64,000 bases of DNA from Deltaproteobacteria bacterium (GCA_017644045.1 JAEPMI010000004.1:392014-456013); one strand, 5' to 3'. Counted from the first letter of the stretch, positions 1 to 8,283 are shown. The notes: a model not told the origin generated them from the sequence alone. Made by a program: numbers and translations.

Positions 1-1119
1 GCCGGCGGGCCCTTCATGGCGTACCAGTGGGACCTGCTCCTGCTCGAAGCGAGCGTGGTCGCCATCGCGCTCGCGCCGTGGCGACGAGAGCCGCTGAAGA
101 CCCGCACCGGCGAGGGGCCGCGAGACCCGCACCGGCTGGTCTGGGCCGCGCACGCTTTTCTCTTCGGTCGGCTCATGTTCGCGAGCGGCGTGGTGAAGCT
201 CGCGAGCGGCGATCCCGACTGGGCCTCGCTCGGCGCGATGGATCTGCACTACTGGACCCAGCCGCTGCCGAACCCGCTGAGCCCCCTCGTCCACTCGCTG
301 CCGCACTGGGTGCACGCGACCTCCGTCATCACCGTCTTCGTGATCGAGCTCGGCTTCCCCTTGCTTTTGCTCGTCCGCGGTTGGCCGCGCCGCGTCGGCG
401 CCATCGGATTGCTGGCGCTCCAGGTCCTGATCGCGCTCACCGGCAACTTCGGCTTCTTCAACCTGCTGAGCGCGGCGATGGCGCTCCCGCTCCTCGACGA
501 CGAGTGGCTGCGAACATGGCGCTTCATCGGCGAGCGCCCCGGTCGCGCCGAACGCCGCCCCGCTCGTGCGCCCACTCTCCTGCTCGCCGCAGCGACCCTC
601 GCGCTCGGCGCAGTCCCGCTCTTCGGCACCCTCTTCGGCTACCAGTCGTTGCCCCAACCGGTCCTCGAAGCGACCCACGCCATCGGTCGCTTCGGCCCCG
701 GCACCGGCTACGGCCTCTTCGCGGACATGACCGACGACCGCATCGAGTGGATCTACGAGGGGACCACGGACGGCCGCACCTGGGAGCCCTACGCCCTGCC
801 CTACCAGCCTGGCGACCTCGACCGACACCCCGGCCAAGCCGCACCACGCATGCCCCGGCTCGACTGGAGCTTGTGGTTCGCCGCGCTCGGCAGTCCCAGC
901 CACCAGAAGGTCGCCCGAGAGCTCCAGGGCGCGCTCCAGCGGGCCGAGCCGAGCGTGCTCGACTTGCTGGCCCACGACCCCTTCGATGGCGAAACGCCGC
1001 GCGCCGTCCAGGTCCGCCGATTCCGCTACCGCTTCGCCGACGATCCCGACGAGCGGGACGTCACCGCGGCGACGATCCGTGGCGAGACCTGGCGGCGGAC
1101 CCCGGTCTCACGCCCCTGA
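1..1119 (+). CDS. Lipase maturation factor (LMF) family protein, 5'-truncated
   Basis: This is the C-terminal part of an LMF1-like membrane protein; the reading frame is open to the first base, so the gene starts outside the window. Early in the visible part is YQWDLLLLEA, typical of the family, followed by several hydrophobic segments (about residues 45-65, 105-130, 140-165 and 190-215 of the visible part). The C-terminal domain has the family signature DG.TWEPY, then YQPGDLDR, then PRLDWSLWFAALG. In vertebrates LMF1 is an ER protein needed for folding of homodimeric lipases. Bacterial homologues are common in myxobacteria and their role is not established. No partner lipase is visible downstream. 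Family assignment is secure; function is inferred. Confidence 0.9.
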   Translation, partial: AGGPFMAYQWDLLLLEASVVAIALAPWRREPLKTRTGEGPRDPHRLVWAAHAFLFGRLMFASGVVKLASGDPDWASLGAMDLHYWTQPLPNPLSPLVHSLPHWVHATSVITVFVIELGFPLLLLVRGWPRRVGAIGLLALQVLIALTGNFGFFNLLSAAMALPLLDDEWLRTWRFIGERPGRAERRPARAPTLLLAAATLALGAVPLFGTLFGYQSLPQPVLEATHAIGRFGPGTGYGLFADMTDDRIEWIYEGTTDGRTWEPYALPYQPGDLDRHPGQAAPRMPRLDWSLWFAALGSPSHQKVARELQGALQRAEPSVLDLLAHDPFDGETPRAVQVRRFRYRFADDPDERDVTAATIRGETWRRTPVSRP

Positions 1120-1248
1120 GGGGTCAATATCGACGAGAGTGGTGTTTCCGCGCTCGAAACCGGCCGATCACGACGTCGTCGCGGTTGCCCTCGCTTCGGA
1201 ATGAATGCGATGCTGTCATCACGCATCCCATGGTGCGTGGGCGTTGGA

Positions 1249-1584
1249 ATGTGGTCATGGCTGAAGCGGGGCCGGCGAAAGCGCGGGGCCCGGGGCTTTC
1301 CTGCGATGGTGCGCGTACGGAAGCCCGATGGGGAACCCGCCAGTCGGGTGACCATCGATGGCGTGTACGAACCGTCCGGTCGTGTGGTCCGGGAGACCCG
1401 GCCGACGCCGCAGGGCCTGTGCATCTTCCACTGGCTCGCCAACGGAAAGGACGAGCGGCTGGTGCTCGAGCTCCGCACGGCGGAGGGCCCGTCCGCTCGG
1501 GTCGAGGTGCTGCACGATCGCGCCGCGCCGGCGGAAGTGATCGAAGTCCACCTGAGCGAAGCAGGCGAAGCGGCGGCGAGCTAA
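1249..1584 (+). CDS. Small hypothetical protein, Ig/carboxypeptidase-regulatory-like fold
   Basis: A protein of 111 residues with no recognised family. After a basic N-terminus (WSWLKRGRRKRG) it reads as a beta-rich domain of about 85 residues with alternating hydrophobic strands (VRVRKPDGEPASRVTIDG, later RLVLELRTAEG), like bacterial carboxypeptidase-regulatory or Ig-like modules. An in-frame ATG at 1201 would add 16 residues; the start at 1249 is preceded by purine-rich GTTGGA. Its TAA stop (1582-1584) lies inside the TAAGCT box assigned to the next gene. It is the only small gene beside the HExxH hydroxylase, so a partner role is possible but not shown. Confidence 0.55.
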   Translation: MWSWLKRGRRKRGARGFPAMVRVRKPDGEPASRVTIDGVYEPSGRVVRETRPTPQGLCIFHWLANGKDERLVLELRTAEGPSARVEVLHDRAAPAEVIEVHLSEAGEAAAS

Positions 1585-1594
1585 GCTCGGCCGC

Positions 1595-2707
1595 GTGACT
1601 GCGCGATCCTTCGAGCCGAGCCCGCCCTCGGATCTCACGCTCCCGGAGCCCGGGTCCTTGACGGCGCGCGCCATCCTCTCGATGGCGCTACGGAAGCTCT
1701 TCGAAGATCTCAAGGGTCTGCGCCTCGGCCCGAACGCGAGCGCCGCGGCCCACGCCGACTACCGAACCCTCCGCGAGGTCCTGGTCGGCTTCCTTCCGGG
1801 CAACCCCGGCGCGATCGCGAGCCTCCTGCGGCAACCGACCATCTCCGCGCCGCTCCGCTGCCTGCTCCACCAGCTCCCGCACACGGACGACTACGTGGCC
1901 GAGCTCGTCGGCCAGAGCCTCTACGCCCTGGCTCGCGACGCGCTGCTTCCGGACGGTGTGCGCCAGCAGGCACCGCCGCCCTCGCTGCTCTCGCCTCGCC
2001 ACGACGCGGTGGTCGAGCGGGTCGAGGGGCCGGTGAGCTTCGACGATCTCCCCGACGCCGAGTCGGGGCGCTTCACGCCGATCGACGAAGGCGTCTGGTT
2101 GGCCACGGCCGACAACAATCCAGAGCGGATGCGCGACGCCCACCCGGACAAGCAGGGCAACGCGATCGATCTCGGCGGGCGCTCCGTCGGCGAGTGGATC
2201 GACTCGCTCCGCGAGGCGCTCAGTCTGGTGGGTGAGCAGCTCCCCGATCTGCGGCGCGAGATGGCGCTGGCGCTGACGATGGTGGTGCCCGTCGGCTTCG
2301 AGCCCGAGAAGCATCTCTCGGCGAGCTACCGGCAGGCCATCGGCACCGTCTACCTCACGCTCCACCCGAACCCGGTCGTGATGGCCGAGGCGCTGGTCCA
2401 CGAGCACTCCCACGCGAAGGTCAACGCGCTGATGGAGGTGGACCCGATCCTGAACAATCACTGGGAGCACTCCTTCCCCTCGCCCTACCGGCCCGATCCG
2501 CGGCCGATGATGGGCGTGCTCCTCGGTGCGCATGCCTTCGTGGCGGTCGAGCGCTTCCTGGAGAAGCTCGGCGACCCCGCCTTTCAGGGACACCTGGACG
2601 ATCTGCGGCGGAAGAACCGCGAAGCCGTCGCGACCCTGGTACGGGACGGGCGCCCCACCCCTGTGGGGGCCGGCCTCATCGCCGAGCTCGAGCGCCTCGT
2701 CGCCTGA
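1595..2707 (+). CDS. aKG-HExxH-type peptide beta-hydroxylase-like protein
   Basis: A 370-residue protein of the family once called HEXXH motif-containing putative peptide modification protein, now annotated as alpha-ketoglutarate-dependent, iron-binding beta-hydroxylases acting on peptides. The HEHSH motif is at residues 269-273 in the context AEALVHEHSHAKVNAL. It is followed by the family's second conserved block, SPYRPDPRPMMGVLLGAHAF, about 25 residues later. The N-terminal half is helical and poorly conserved. The GTG start follows a TAAGCT hexamer by 7 nt. Relatives usually sit in RiPP clusters; here no radical SAM enzyme, cyclase, transporter or evident precursor peptide is nearby, so the substrate is unknown. 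Family is confident; activity is inferred. Confidence 0.8.
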   Translation: MTARSFEPSPPSDLTLPEPGSLTARAILSMALRKLFEDLKGLRLGPNASAAAHADYRTLREVLVGFLPGNPGAIASLLRQPTISAPLRCLLHQLPHTDDYVAELVGQSLYALARDALLPDGVRQQAPPPSLLSPRHDAVVERVEGPVSFDDLPDAESGRFTPIDEGVWLATADNNPERMRDAHPDKQGNAIDLGGRSVGEWIDSLREALSLVGEQLPDLRREMALALTMVVPVGFEPEKHLSASYRQAIGTVYLTLHPNPVVMAEALVHEHSHAKVNALMEVDPILNNHWEHSFPSPYRPDPRPMMGVLLGAHAFVAVERFLEKLGDPAFQGHLDDLRRKNREAVATLVRDGRPTPVGAGLIAELERLVA

Positions 2708-2819
2708 GCCGCTTGCGGGTCTGCCACCGCGTGTCAGAACCGGGTCCGCTGCGACCGGGATGGCCCCGGGACGGGAGATTCGACCCCTCCCGACCGTAAG
2801 ACGCGGCCCCGGAGTGAGC

Positions 2820-3794
2820 ATGATCAAGCTTTGCAAGCGCATCGCCGAATCGGCGTGGTTCCAGAACTTCATCACCGCCGTGATCCTCTTCGCGGGCGCG
2901 CTGGTGGGGCTCGAGACCTATCCCGCGGTGCACGCGCGCTACGAGCCCATCCTCCACGTGCTCGACCAGATCGTGCTGTGGATCTTCGTCGGCGAGATCG
3001 TCATCAAGATGATCGCCGAGATCCCGAAGGTCTGGCGCTACTTCTACGACGGCTGGAACGTCTTCGACTTCTTGATCGTCGCTGGCGCGTTCCTGCCTTT
3101 CGCCGCGCAGTACGCCACCGTGCTTCGGCTCCTCCGTCTGCTGCGCGTGCTCAAGCTCGTGCGCGCGCTGCCGAAGCTGCAGATGCTCGTCGGCGCCTTG
3201 CTCAAGTCCATCCCCTCGATGGCCTACGTCAGCCTCCTGCTGCTGATGCTCTTCTACGTCTACGCCGTCGCGGCGACGTTCATGTGGGGCGGCAACGACC
3301 CGGTCCACTTCGGCAACCTGCAGATCTCCTTCTTGAGCCTCTTCCGTGCGGTGACCCTCGAGGACTGGACGGACCTCATGTACATCCAGATGTACGGCTG
3401 CGAGAACTACGGCTACGGCGACATGATGAGCCAATGCGTCGCGTCCGATCCCTCACCGGTCGGCGGCGCGGTCTTCTTCGTCAGCTTCGTTCTCTTCGGC
3501 ACGATGATCTTCTTGAACCTCTTCATCGGTGTCATCTTGAACGGCATGGACGAGGCCCAGCGCGAGGCGGCCGAGGAAGAGCAGCTCGCGAAGGCCGCCA
3601 AGGAAGGCGAGCCGCGGCACCTGGACGACGAGCTCCTCTCGCTCACCCAGCAGCTCGATTTGCTGAAGGAGCAGATCGGGCGGATTCAGCGCGCGGCCGC
3701 CGACCACGACGCGGTTCGCGGGCTACCGATCCCCGGTACCGTGCAGGCGAAGGCCAGGACCAAGGGCAAGGCCGAGCCGGAAGCGGCGGAGTAG
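2820..3794 (+). CDS. BacNav-family voltage-gated cation channel with Cav-like selectivity filter
   Basis: A 324-residue six-helix ion-transport protein that should assemble as a homotetramer in the inner membrane. S1 starts near residue 14 (FQNFITAVILFAGALVG). S2 carries VGEIVIKMI. S4 has five positive residues spaced by three in LRLLRLLRVLKLVRALPK. S5, a pore helix and S6 (SFVLFGTMIFLNLFIGVILN) follow, and the C-terminus is a helical coiled-coil-like tail (about residues 245-290). The filter, T179-L-E-D-W-T-D185, differs from the NaChBac/NavAb TLESWS type and resembles the Asp-enriched filter of the engineered CavAb channel and animal Cav repeats, suggesting calcium permeability. ATG 2820 follows GGAGTGAGC. 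The ORF is open upstream in frame, but that part is not channel-like. The stop lies 2 nt before btpA. Confidence 0.88.
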   Translation: MIKLCKRIAESAWFQNFITAVILFAGALVGLETYPAVHARYEPILHVLDQIVLWIFVGEIVIKMIAEIPKVWRYFYDGWNVFDFLIVAGAFLPFAAQYATVLRLLRLLRVLKLVRALPKLQMLVGALLKSIPSMAYVSLLLLMLFYVYAVAATFMWGGNDPVHFGNLQISFLSLFRAVTLEDWTDLMYIQMYGCENYGYGDMMSQCVASDPSPVGGAVFFVSFVLFGTMIFLNLFIGVILNGMDEAQREAAEEEQLAKAAKEGEPRHLDDELLSLTQQLDLLKEQIGRIQRAAADHDAVRGLPIPGTVQAKARTKGKAEPEAAE

Positions 3795-3796
3795 CC

Positions 3797-4600
3797 GTGC
3801 GGGACCAACTGCCGAAGGGCCTCATCGGCGTCGTCCACCTACAGGGCCTGCCCGGCGATCCGGCGCCTGGCGCCGGTGGCTTCGCGGGCGTCTCCGAGTT
3901 CGCGCTCCGCGACGCCGACGCGCTCGCCGAGGGCGGCATCGAGAGCGTCATCATCGAGAACTTCGGCTCCGCGCCCTTCCCCAAGGGCTGCGAGGGCGAC
4001 CGCCTCGAGCCGCACGTCGTCGCCTTCATGGCGCTGATGACGCTCGACCTGCGTAAGCGCTTCGAACACGTCGGCGTGAACTGCTTGCGGAACGATGCGC
4101 GCGCCGCGATGGGCATCGCCAGCGCCTGCGGCGCCGACTTCATCCGCGTCAACGTGCACACCGGCGCGTACGTCACCGACCAGGGCGTCATCGAAGGCGA
4201 AGCCGCCGCGACGTTGCGTTATCGGCAGGCGCTCGGTAGCTCGGTGAGTGTCGTCGCCGACGTCCTCGTGAAGCACGCCGCCCCGCTCGCGCCGCTCACG
4301 GCGACGCAGGCCACCCACGAAGCCCTCGACCGCGGCCACGCCAGCGCCGTCATCGTCAGCGGCACCGGCACCGGCCAGCCAGTGGATGTCGAAGTGCTCC
4401 GCGAGGTCCGCGCCGCCGCGGGCGATCGCCCCGTCTGGATCGGCAGCGGCTACAACCCCGACAACGCCGCCGACCTCGTCCCGCACATCGACGCCGCCAT
4501 CGTCGGCACCTGGCTCAAGGAAGACGGCGACGTGAGCAAGCCGGTCGACGTGAAGCGGGTCCGCCAGCTCGTCGACCAGTACGCCGCGCTCTCCGGCTGA
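3797..4600 (+). CDS. btpA: BtpA family protein (TIM-barrel)
   Basis: A 267-residue BtpA-family protein. The N-terminus LIGVVHLQGLPGDP matches the family start (GVIHLxxLPGxP), followed by ALAEGGIESVIIENFG and a long alternating beta/alpha pattern expected of a TIM barrel, ending WIGSGYNPDNAADLV and AIVGTWLK. In cyanobacteria BtpA is needed for stable photosystem I; in non-photosynthetic bacteria such as this one the role is unknown, and the fold resembles phosphate-binding barrels. The GTG start is 2 nt after the stop of the channel gene, so the two are probably translationally coupled. A link between channel and barrel protein is only suggested by position. Confidence 0.88.
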   Translation: MRDQLPKGLIGVVHLQGLPGDPAPGAGGFAGVSEFALRDADALAEGGIESVIIENFGSAPFPKGCEGDRLEPHVVAFMALMTLDLRKRFEHVGVNCLRNDARAAMGIASACGADFIRVNVHTGAYVTDQGVIEGEAAATLRYRQALGSSVSVVADVLVKHAAPLAPLTATQATHEALDRGHASAVIVSGTGTGQPVDVEVLREVRAAAGDRPVWIGSGYNPDNAADLVPHIDAAIVGTWLKEDGDVSKPVDVKRVRQLVDQYAALSG

Positions 4601-4970
4601 CGGTCACAACACGCGAAGATCGTCGACCGCGATCTCCACTGATCCGTCTCGGTCGTGCACCGTGAGCGATAGGGCCAGGTCGCTACGCCCCTCCTCGGCC
4701 GTCCAGAGCGGGACATCGACGGCTCCAGGAGGGCCGTCCGGAGTTCCAGGAGGGCCGTCCGGGGTGCACGGCTTCCCGCCAAGCCCCGCTGAACCAAAAT
4801 CGCTTCCGAACGAGCAGCCTGACACGCTGACGCCACGATCGTGGGTAGAGATCATGGCTGTCCGCTCCGCAAGCGGCTCCATGGACCACTTCTTCAGGGT
4901 CGAGCCCCAACGGCGAACGCACGAGTGCGCGGCCCAGGCCGTCTGAACCCCGCAAGTCGCTCTGCGTCTG
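4601..4970. other. Intergenic, possible decayed lipoprotein gene on the minus strand
   Basis: There is no convincing intact gene here. On the minus strand, an open frame ending at 4604 finishes with LALSLTVHDRDGSVEIAVDDLRVL-like beta-strand sequence (given here only as a pattern), as at the end of a secreted carbohydrate-binding domain. Upstream of this the frame is low in structure. A 17-bp direct repeat (CCAGGAGGGCCGTCCGG) occurs twice near 4730-4760 and encodes repeated TPDGPPG. The stretch could be the 3' remnant of a lipoprotein gene broken when the neighbouring transposase arrived; this is a weak inference. Confidence 0.25.
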
Positions 4971-6236
4971 TCACTCCGAGGGTGGGTCGGAGCCACGCGG
5001 CTTTCTTGGGCGGCCCCGGCGCGCGTCGCGCCGGACGATCAGGCGACGAGGGTTCTCCCCCCAGCTAGGTCGCCGGTCGCTTCGATGTTTGGTCTTTGCG
5101 GGTGGGCGCTCTTCCCCGTCGCACTCTTCGGGATCCGGCTCGCGATAGTCGAGCTCGCTCGCCTCGACGACTTCGCCTGCTCGCTCGACGATGTCGTCAC
5201 GGACTTCATCCAGGCTGGCAGCTCGGTCGACGCTCCTCGCCGGCCGCTGCTCGAGCTCCTCGAGGACCTCGTGGAGCAACGGCCCTGGCTGCGCCAGAAG
5301 CGCGTCCTCGTATGGCTCCCTCACCGGGGCGCCGTGGAACACACGCTGTCCGTAGGTTCCGAACGGAAACAGTTCGTCTTCGCCTTCCAGCCGCCGCAAG
5401 CGGGTCTCCGCGTGCTCCCTCCGGAACGCTGTGGTCTCGATCGAAGCCGCGATTCGCTGACTGCGACCAATCTCGCCGCGAGCTCCGATGCGGAACGTCG
5501 GAACGCGCTGGCCGCGGGCCTCGGCGAGCGTTCGCGGTTCGTCGGAGGGATGGATTCGCTTCAGCCGCTGTGCCCCCAGCGCCGGCCATCGCCGGCTGGC
5601 ACGGATGGCACGCTCCCCCTCTCGCGCGAGCTTCCGCATGTGGTGAATCGCGGCATGTACGTCGCCCTCGAAGAGCCGCATGATCTCTGGGGAGGGCGCG
5701 AGGGGGAGGAGTTGCTCGCTTGGGCGACTGCGGTCGAAGAGGCCGGGCGGGCGCCTCACGACCAGCCCCTCAGTCGCCCAGATGCCGTACTCGAGCTGCT
5801 GCCCCGGCATGTGTTGGGGCCGCTCTACCAGGCCGGCCGCTACGTGATTCAGGTAGTCGTAGGTGAATTGACTCAACTGCGCGGGCGCGTCGAGAAGCCG
5901 TAGGTAGTGTGGTGCTCGGCCGTCCCAAAGCTGTCCGGGGGCGTCGTAGCGATGGTCGGCGAGTAGTTTGTTGAGCGCGCAGCTCACATCGGAGTGCAGG
6001 CGCCGGGCGAATTCCGGCAAGTTCGGCTCGGACGGGGTCACGTCCGTGTGGTGGTGCGTCACCACGAGCTTGCTCATGTGCACCGAGACGCGCGTGATCC
6101 GGGCAGCGTCCGCCAACGCAAAGAGCCAGATCTCGTTCACCAACGGATGCCACGGCGCGAGGAAGGCCTTGCGGAAGTTCGTCCGCCGGCAGATGGACGT
6201 CGTCGCACCGCGCACATGGATGTACGGCTGGGTCAC
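4971..6236 (-). CDS. REP-associated tyrosine transposase (RAYT)-like, HUH/Y1 family
   Basis: A 421-residue protein whose N-terminal third matches the Y1/HUH transposase fold. PYIHVRGATTSICRRTNFRK matches the usual YHVTxRGxxRxxIFxxxxxR opening. The metal-binding histidines are in THHHTD (residues 61-63), and the catalytic tyrosine is expected at Y126 in YDYLNHVAAGLVERP, which matches the RAYT consensus YxxLNPVRAGLV. The long, charged C-terminal region (residues 150-421) has no recognised domain. The GTG at 6236 is chosen because AGGGGG lies about 5 nt upstream and it begins exactly at the conserved domain; a longer frame to 6446 would only translate the flanking repeats. RAYTs are single-copy enzymes linked to REP hairpins, and such repeats lie immediately upstream. 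Confidence 0.78.
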   Translation of the reverse strand: MTQPYIHVRGATTSICRRTNFRKAFLAPWHPLVNEIWLFALADAARITRVSVHMSKLVVTHHHTDVTPSEPNLPEFARRLHSDVSCALNKLLADHRYDAPGQLWDGRAPHYLRLLDAPAQLSQFTYDYLNHVAAGLVERPQHMPGQQLEYGIWATEGLVVRRPPGLFDRSRPSEQLLPLAPSPEIMRLFEGDVHAAIHHMRKLAREGERAIRASRRWPALGAQRLKRIHPSDEPRTLAEARGQRVPTFRIGARGEIGRSQRIAASIETTAFRREHAETRLRRLEGEDELFPFGTYGQRVFHGAPVREPYEDALLAQPGPLLHEVLEELEQRPARSVDRAASLDEVRDDIVERAGEVVEASELDYREPDPEECDGEERPPAKTKHRSDRRPSWGENPRRLIVRRDARRGRPRKPRGSDPPSE

Positions 6237-6362
6237 CAGCCCCCTGCACTTCACGGCCCGTGCCGGATGCCTGGCGGCTGCCGACAACGGTTTTCTGACC
6301 TGTCGCCGGCGGTGGGTGACGGATCCGCCGGCGGGCGCCACCAGGGTCCGCGGACTCCTGGA

Positions 6363-6590
6363 GACCCCGGATGGTCGGGCTTCACGGATTATTGGCGACC
6401 CCGGATGGTCGGGGTCCACGGATGACCCCGGATGGTCGGGGTCCACGGATCATTGGCGACCCCGGATGGTCGAGGTGCGGGAGGTGACCCCGGATGGTCG
6501 GGCTTCACGGATTATTGGCGACCCCGGATGGTCGAGGTGCGGATGGTCGAGGTGCGGGAGGTGACCCCGGATGGTCGAGGTGGGGGGAGG
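6363..6590. repeat. REP-like hairpin array, seven copies of a 15-bp core
   Basis: Seven copies of GACCCCGGATGGTCG start at 6363, 6397, 6424, 6458, 6486, 6520 and 6563, giving spacings of 34, 27, 34, 28, 34 and 43 nt. Each core can fold: where a C precedes it, CGACC pairs with GGTCG around CCGGAT, and in units followed by GGGTC, GACCCC can instead pair with GGGGTC. Between cores two linker types alternate, one containing CACGGAT(T/C)ATTGGC and one AGGTGCGGGAGGT. The array lies about 130 bp upstream of the RAYT start, the arrangement expected of REP/BIME elements mobilised by that enzyme. Confidence 0.8.
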
Positions 6591-6980
6591 TCTATCCCGA
6601 TGTGGCCCGGCCGGCCTGACGGTCATTCAGCTTGGATGGTCAGATGTGCCGAGGCGCCTCGATCGCGCCCGATCCACACCGCTGGATCGAAGCCCGTTTG
6701 ATGCCACCCGCTCGTCATGCGGCTGTCACGAAGGGCGTTCGCGCGCACCGGGTCATCCGGTCACAGCGGACATTCGCCATGGCTGTGCGGATTTTACACA
6801 TTGATAAGTGTCTGAAAACATTGACTTGACGCAGTGCGTCGCCTTTTTGCGTGCTGGAGACACGGGGGAAACACGCTCGAAATGGAGTTCGCTCACATTC
6901 CTCTCCGTATCGCACGGCGTCCGACGGAACCCCTCTTTCACCCCTCCAGGTCCGTACGGCGTCGAGAAGCGGAGAGACCG
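6591..6980. other. Intergenic region upstream of amt
   Basis: No gene is seen. Most of it is GC-rich, but 6788-6830 is a clear AT-rich dip containing ATTTTACACATTGATAAG and CATTGACTTGAC, the likely place for the amt promoter or a nitrogen-responsive element. I could not find a convincing -24/-12 sigma-54 site or a good -35/-10 pair, so no element is called. The ribosome binding site GGAGAG at 6971-6976 serves amt. Confidence 0.5.
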
Positions 6981-8246
6981 ATGAACCAAGCCATGCTCGA
7001 CAGCGTCTGGGTACTCCTGAGCGCCTTCCTCGTCTTCTTCATGCACGCGGGCTTCGCCCTCGTGGAGTCCGGCTTCTGCCGCAAGAAGAACGCCGTGATG
7101 GTGCTCCTCAAGAATTTCGGAGTCGTCGCCATCGCATCGATCGTGTTCTACGCGGTCGGCTACGGCTTCATGTTCGGCGAGGGCAACCCCTTCGTCGGCC
7201 TGAGCACCTTCGTGCCATCCGGGAGCGAAGCGGACGTGGGCACCCTGCCCATCTACGTCTTCCTCTTCTTCCAGCTCGTGTTCGCGGCGACCGCCTGCAC
7301 GATCGTGAGCGGAGCGGTCGCCGAGCGCGCACGCCTCGGCACCTTCTTCGCGTTCACGGCCCTCGCGACCGCCTTCGTCTACCCGGTGGTCGGCCACTGG
7401 GTCTGGGGCGGCGGCTGGCTCAGCACGATGGGCTTCAGCGACTTCGCCGGTAGCACCGTCGTCCACGCCGTCGGTGGCGGCATGGCCCTCGCGGGCGCCC
7501 TCGCGGTCGGACCGCGTCTCGGCAAGTACGACAAGGAGGGCAACTCCAAGCCGATGCCCGCCCACAACTTCCCGCTCGCCGCGCTCGGCGTGATCGTGCT
7601 CTGGCTCGGCTGGTTCGGCTTCAACGGTGGCAGCACCGTCAGCGCCGAAGAGCCCGCCTCCATCGCGCGCATCGTGCTCGTCACGAACCTCGCGGCCTCC
7701 GCCGGGTTCCTCGTGAGCCTCGGTTGGGTCCGCTTCCGCACCGGCATGCTCGACCTCTCCATGGGTCTCAACGGCGCGCTCGCCGGCCTCGTCGGCATCA
7801 CCGCCGGCTGCGACCTGATCGCGCCCGGCTACGCACTCATCGTCGGTGGCATCGCCGGCGTGCTCTGCGTCGAGGGCGTGTACTTCCTCGACAAGGTGAA
7901 GATCGACGATCCCGTCGGCGCCATCACGGTCCACGGCATCTGCGGCATCTTCGGGACCCTCGCAGTCGGCCTGTTCGGCGACGGTGTCGGGCTCTTCGTC
8001 GGTGGCGGTGCTTCCCAGCTCGGCATCCAGGCCCTCGGCGCCCTCTCGGGCACCGCGTTCGCCTTCGTCGCCGGCTCGGTCCTCTGGTTCGGAATGAAGA
8101 TGCTCGTTCCCGGCGGCGTGCGCGTCTCCGAGGAGCACGAGCTCGAGGGTCTCGACGTCGCCGAGTGCGGCGTCGATGCCTACGGCGAGGACTTCGCGTC
8201 CCGCTCGGCTGCGGCGTCCGCCGCGATGCCCGCGCCGGCCGAGTGA
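6981..8246 (+). CDS. amt: Ammonium transporter (Amt)
   Basis: A 421-residue Amt/MEP/Rh-family channel with 11 predicted membrane helices and no cleaved signal peptide (MNQAMLDSVWVLLSAFLVFFMHAGFA). Conserved features are visible: the first pore histidine in VVGHWVWGGGWL, the second in DPVGAITVHGICGIFGTL, the ALVESGFCRKKN loop after helix 1, and the GLNGALAGLVGITAGCD block. The cytosolic tail has GLDVAECGVDAYGEDF, matching the GlnK-responsive C-terminal segment, though no glnK gene is adjacent. ATG 6981 has GGAGAG 4 nt upstream. A strong hairpin follows the stop, so the gene is probably transcribed separately from the outer-membrane gene behind it. Confidence 0.95.
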   Translation: MNQAMLDSVWVLLSAFLVFFMHAGFALVESGFCRKKNAVMVLLKNFGVVAIASIVFYAVGYGFMFGEGNPFVGLSTFVPSGSEADVGTLPIYVFLFFQLVFAATACTIVSGAVAERARLGTFFAFTALATAFVYPVVGHWVWGGGWLSTMGFSDFAGSTVVHAVGGGMALAGALAVGPRLGKYDKEGNSKPMPAHNFPLAALGVIVLWLGWFGFNGGSTVSAEEPASIARIVLVTNLAASAGFLVSLGWVRFRTGMLDLSMGLNGALAGLVGITAGCDLIAPGYALIVGGIAGVLCVEGVYFLDKVKIDDPVGAITVHGICGIFGTLAVGLFGDGVGLFVGGGASQLGIQALGALSGTAFAFVAGSVLWFGMKMLVPGGVRVSEEHELEGLDVAECGVDAYGEDFASRSAAASAAMPAPAE

Positions 8247-8255
8247 TCGGCGCAC

Positions 8256-8283
8256 GGCGGTAGCGCTCTCGGGCGCTACCGCC
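8256..8283 (+). terminator. Hairpin terminator after amt
   Basis: A perfect 11-bp stem, GGCGGTAGCGC, pairs with GCGCTACCGCC around the loop TCTCGG, 10 nt after the amt stop. No T-tract follows (ACACACC), so it is a hairpin of the U-poor type common in high-GC genomes. Confidence 0.75.

Noticed and set aside
2526-2819. N-terminal extension of the channel protein
   Set aside because: The extra 98 residues are Ser/Pro/Arg-rich antisense-like sequence overlapping the hydroxylase gene; ATG 2820 has a ribosome binding site and starts just before S1.
5085-5903. A 272-codon plus-strand frame over the transposase
   Set aside because: The minus frame has the HUH and Tyr motifs; this one has none and no start signal.
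6237-6446. N-terminal extension of the transposase into the repeat array
   Set aside because: The extension only translates REP repeats (DPDHPGS-type); a GTG with AGGGGG upstream sits at the start of the conserved domain.
6363-6590. CRISPR array
   Set aside because: The repeat core is only 15 bp, the linkers are of two recurring types rather than unique spacers, and no cas gene is near.
6788-6849. Sigma-54 or FNR-type site upstream of amt
   Set aside because: TTGAT and GC elements are present, but neither the -24/-12 spacing nor the second FNR half-site could be found.
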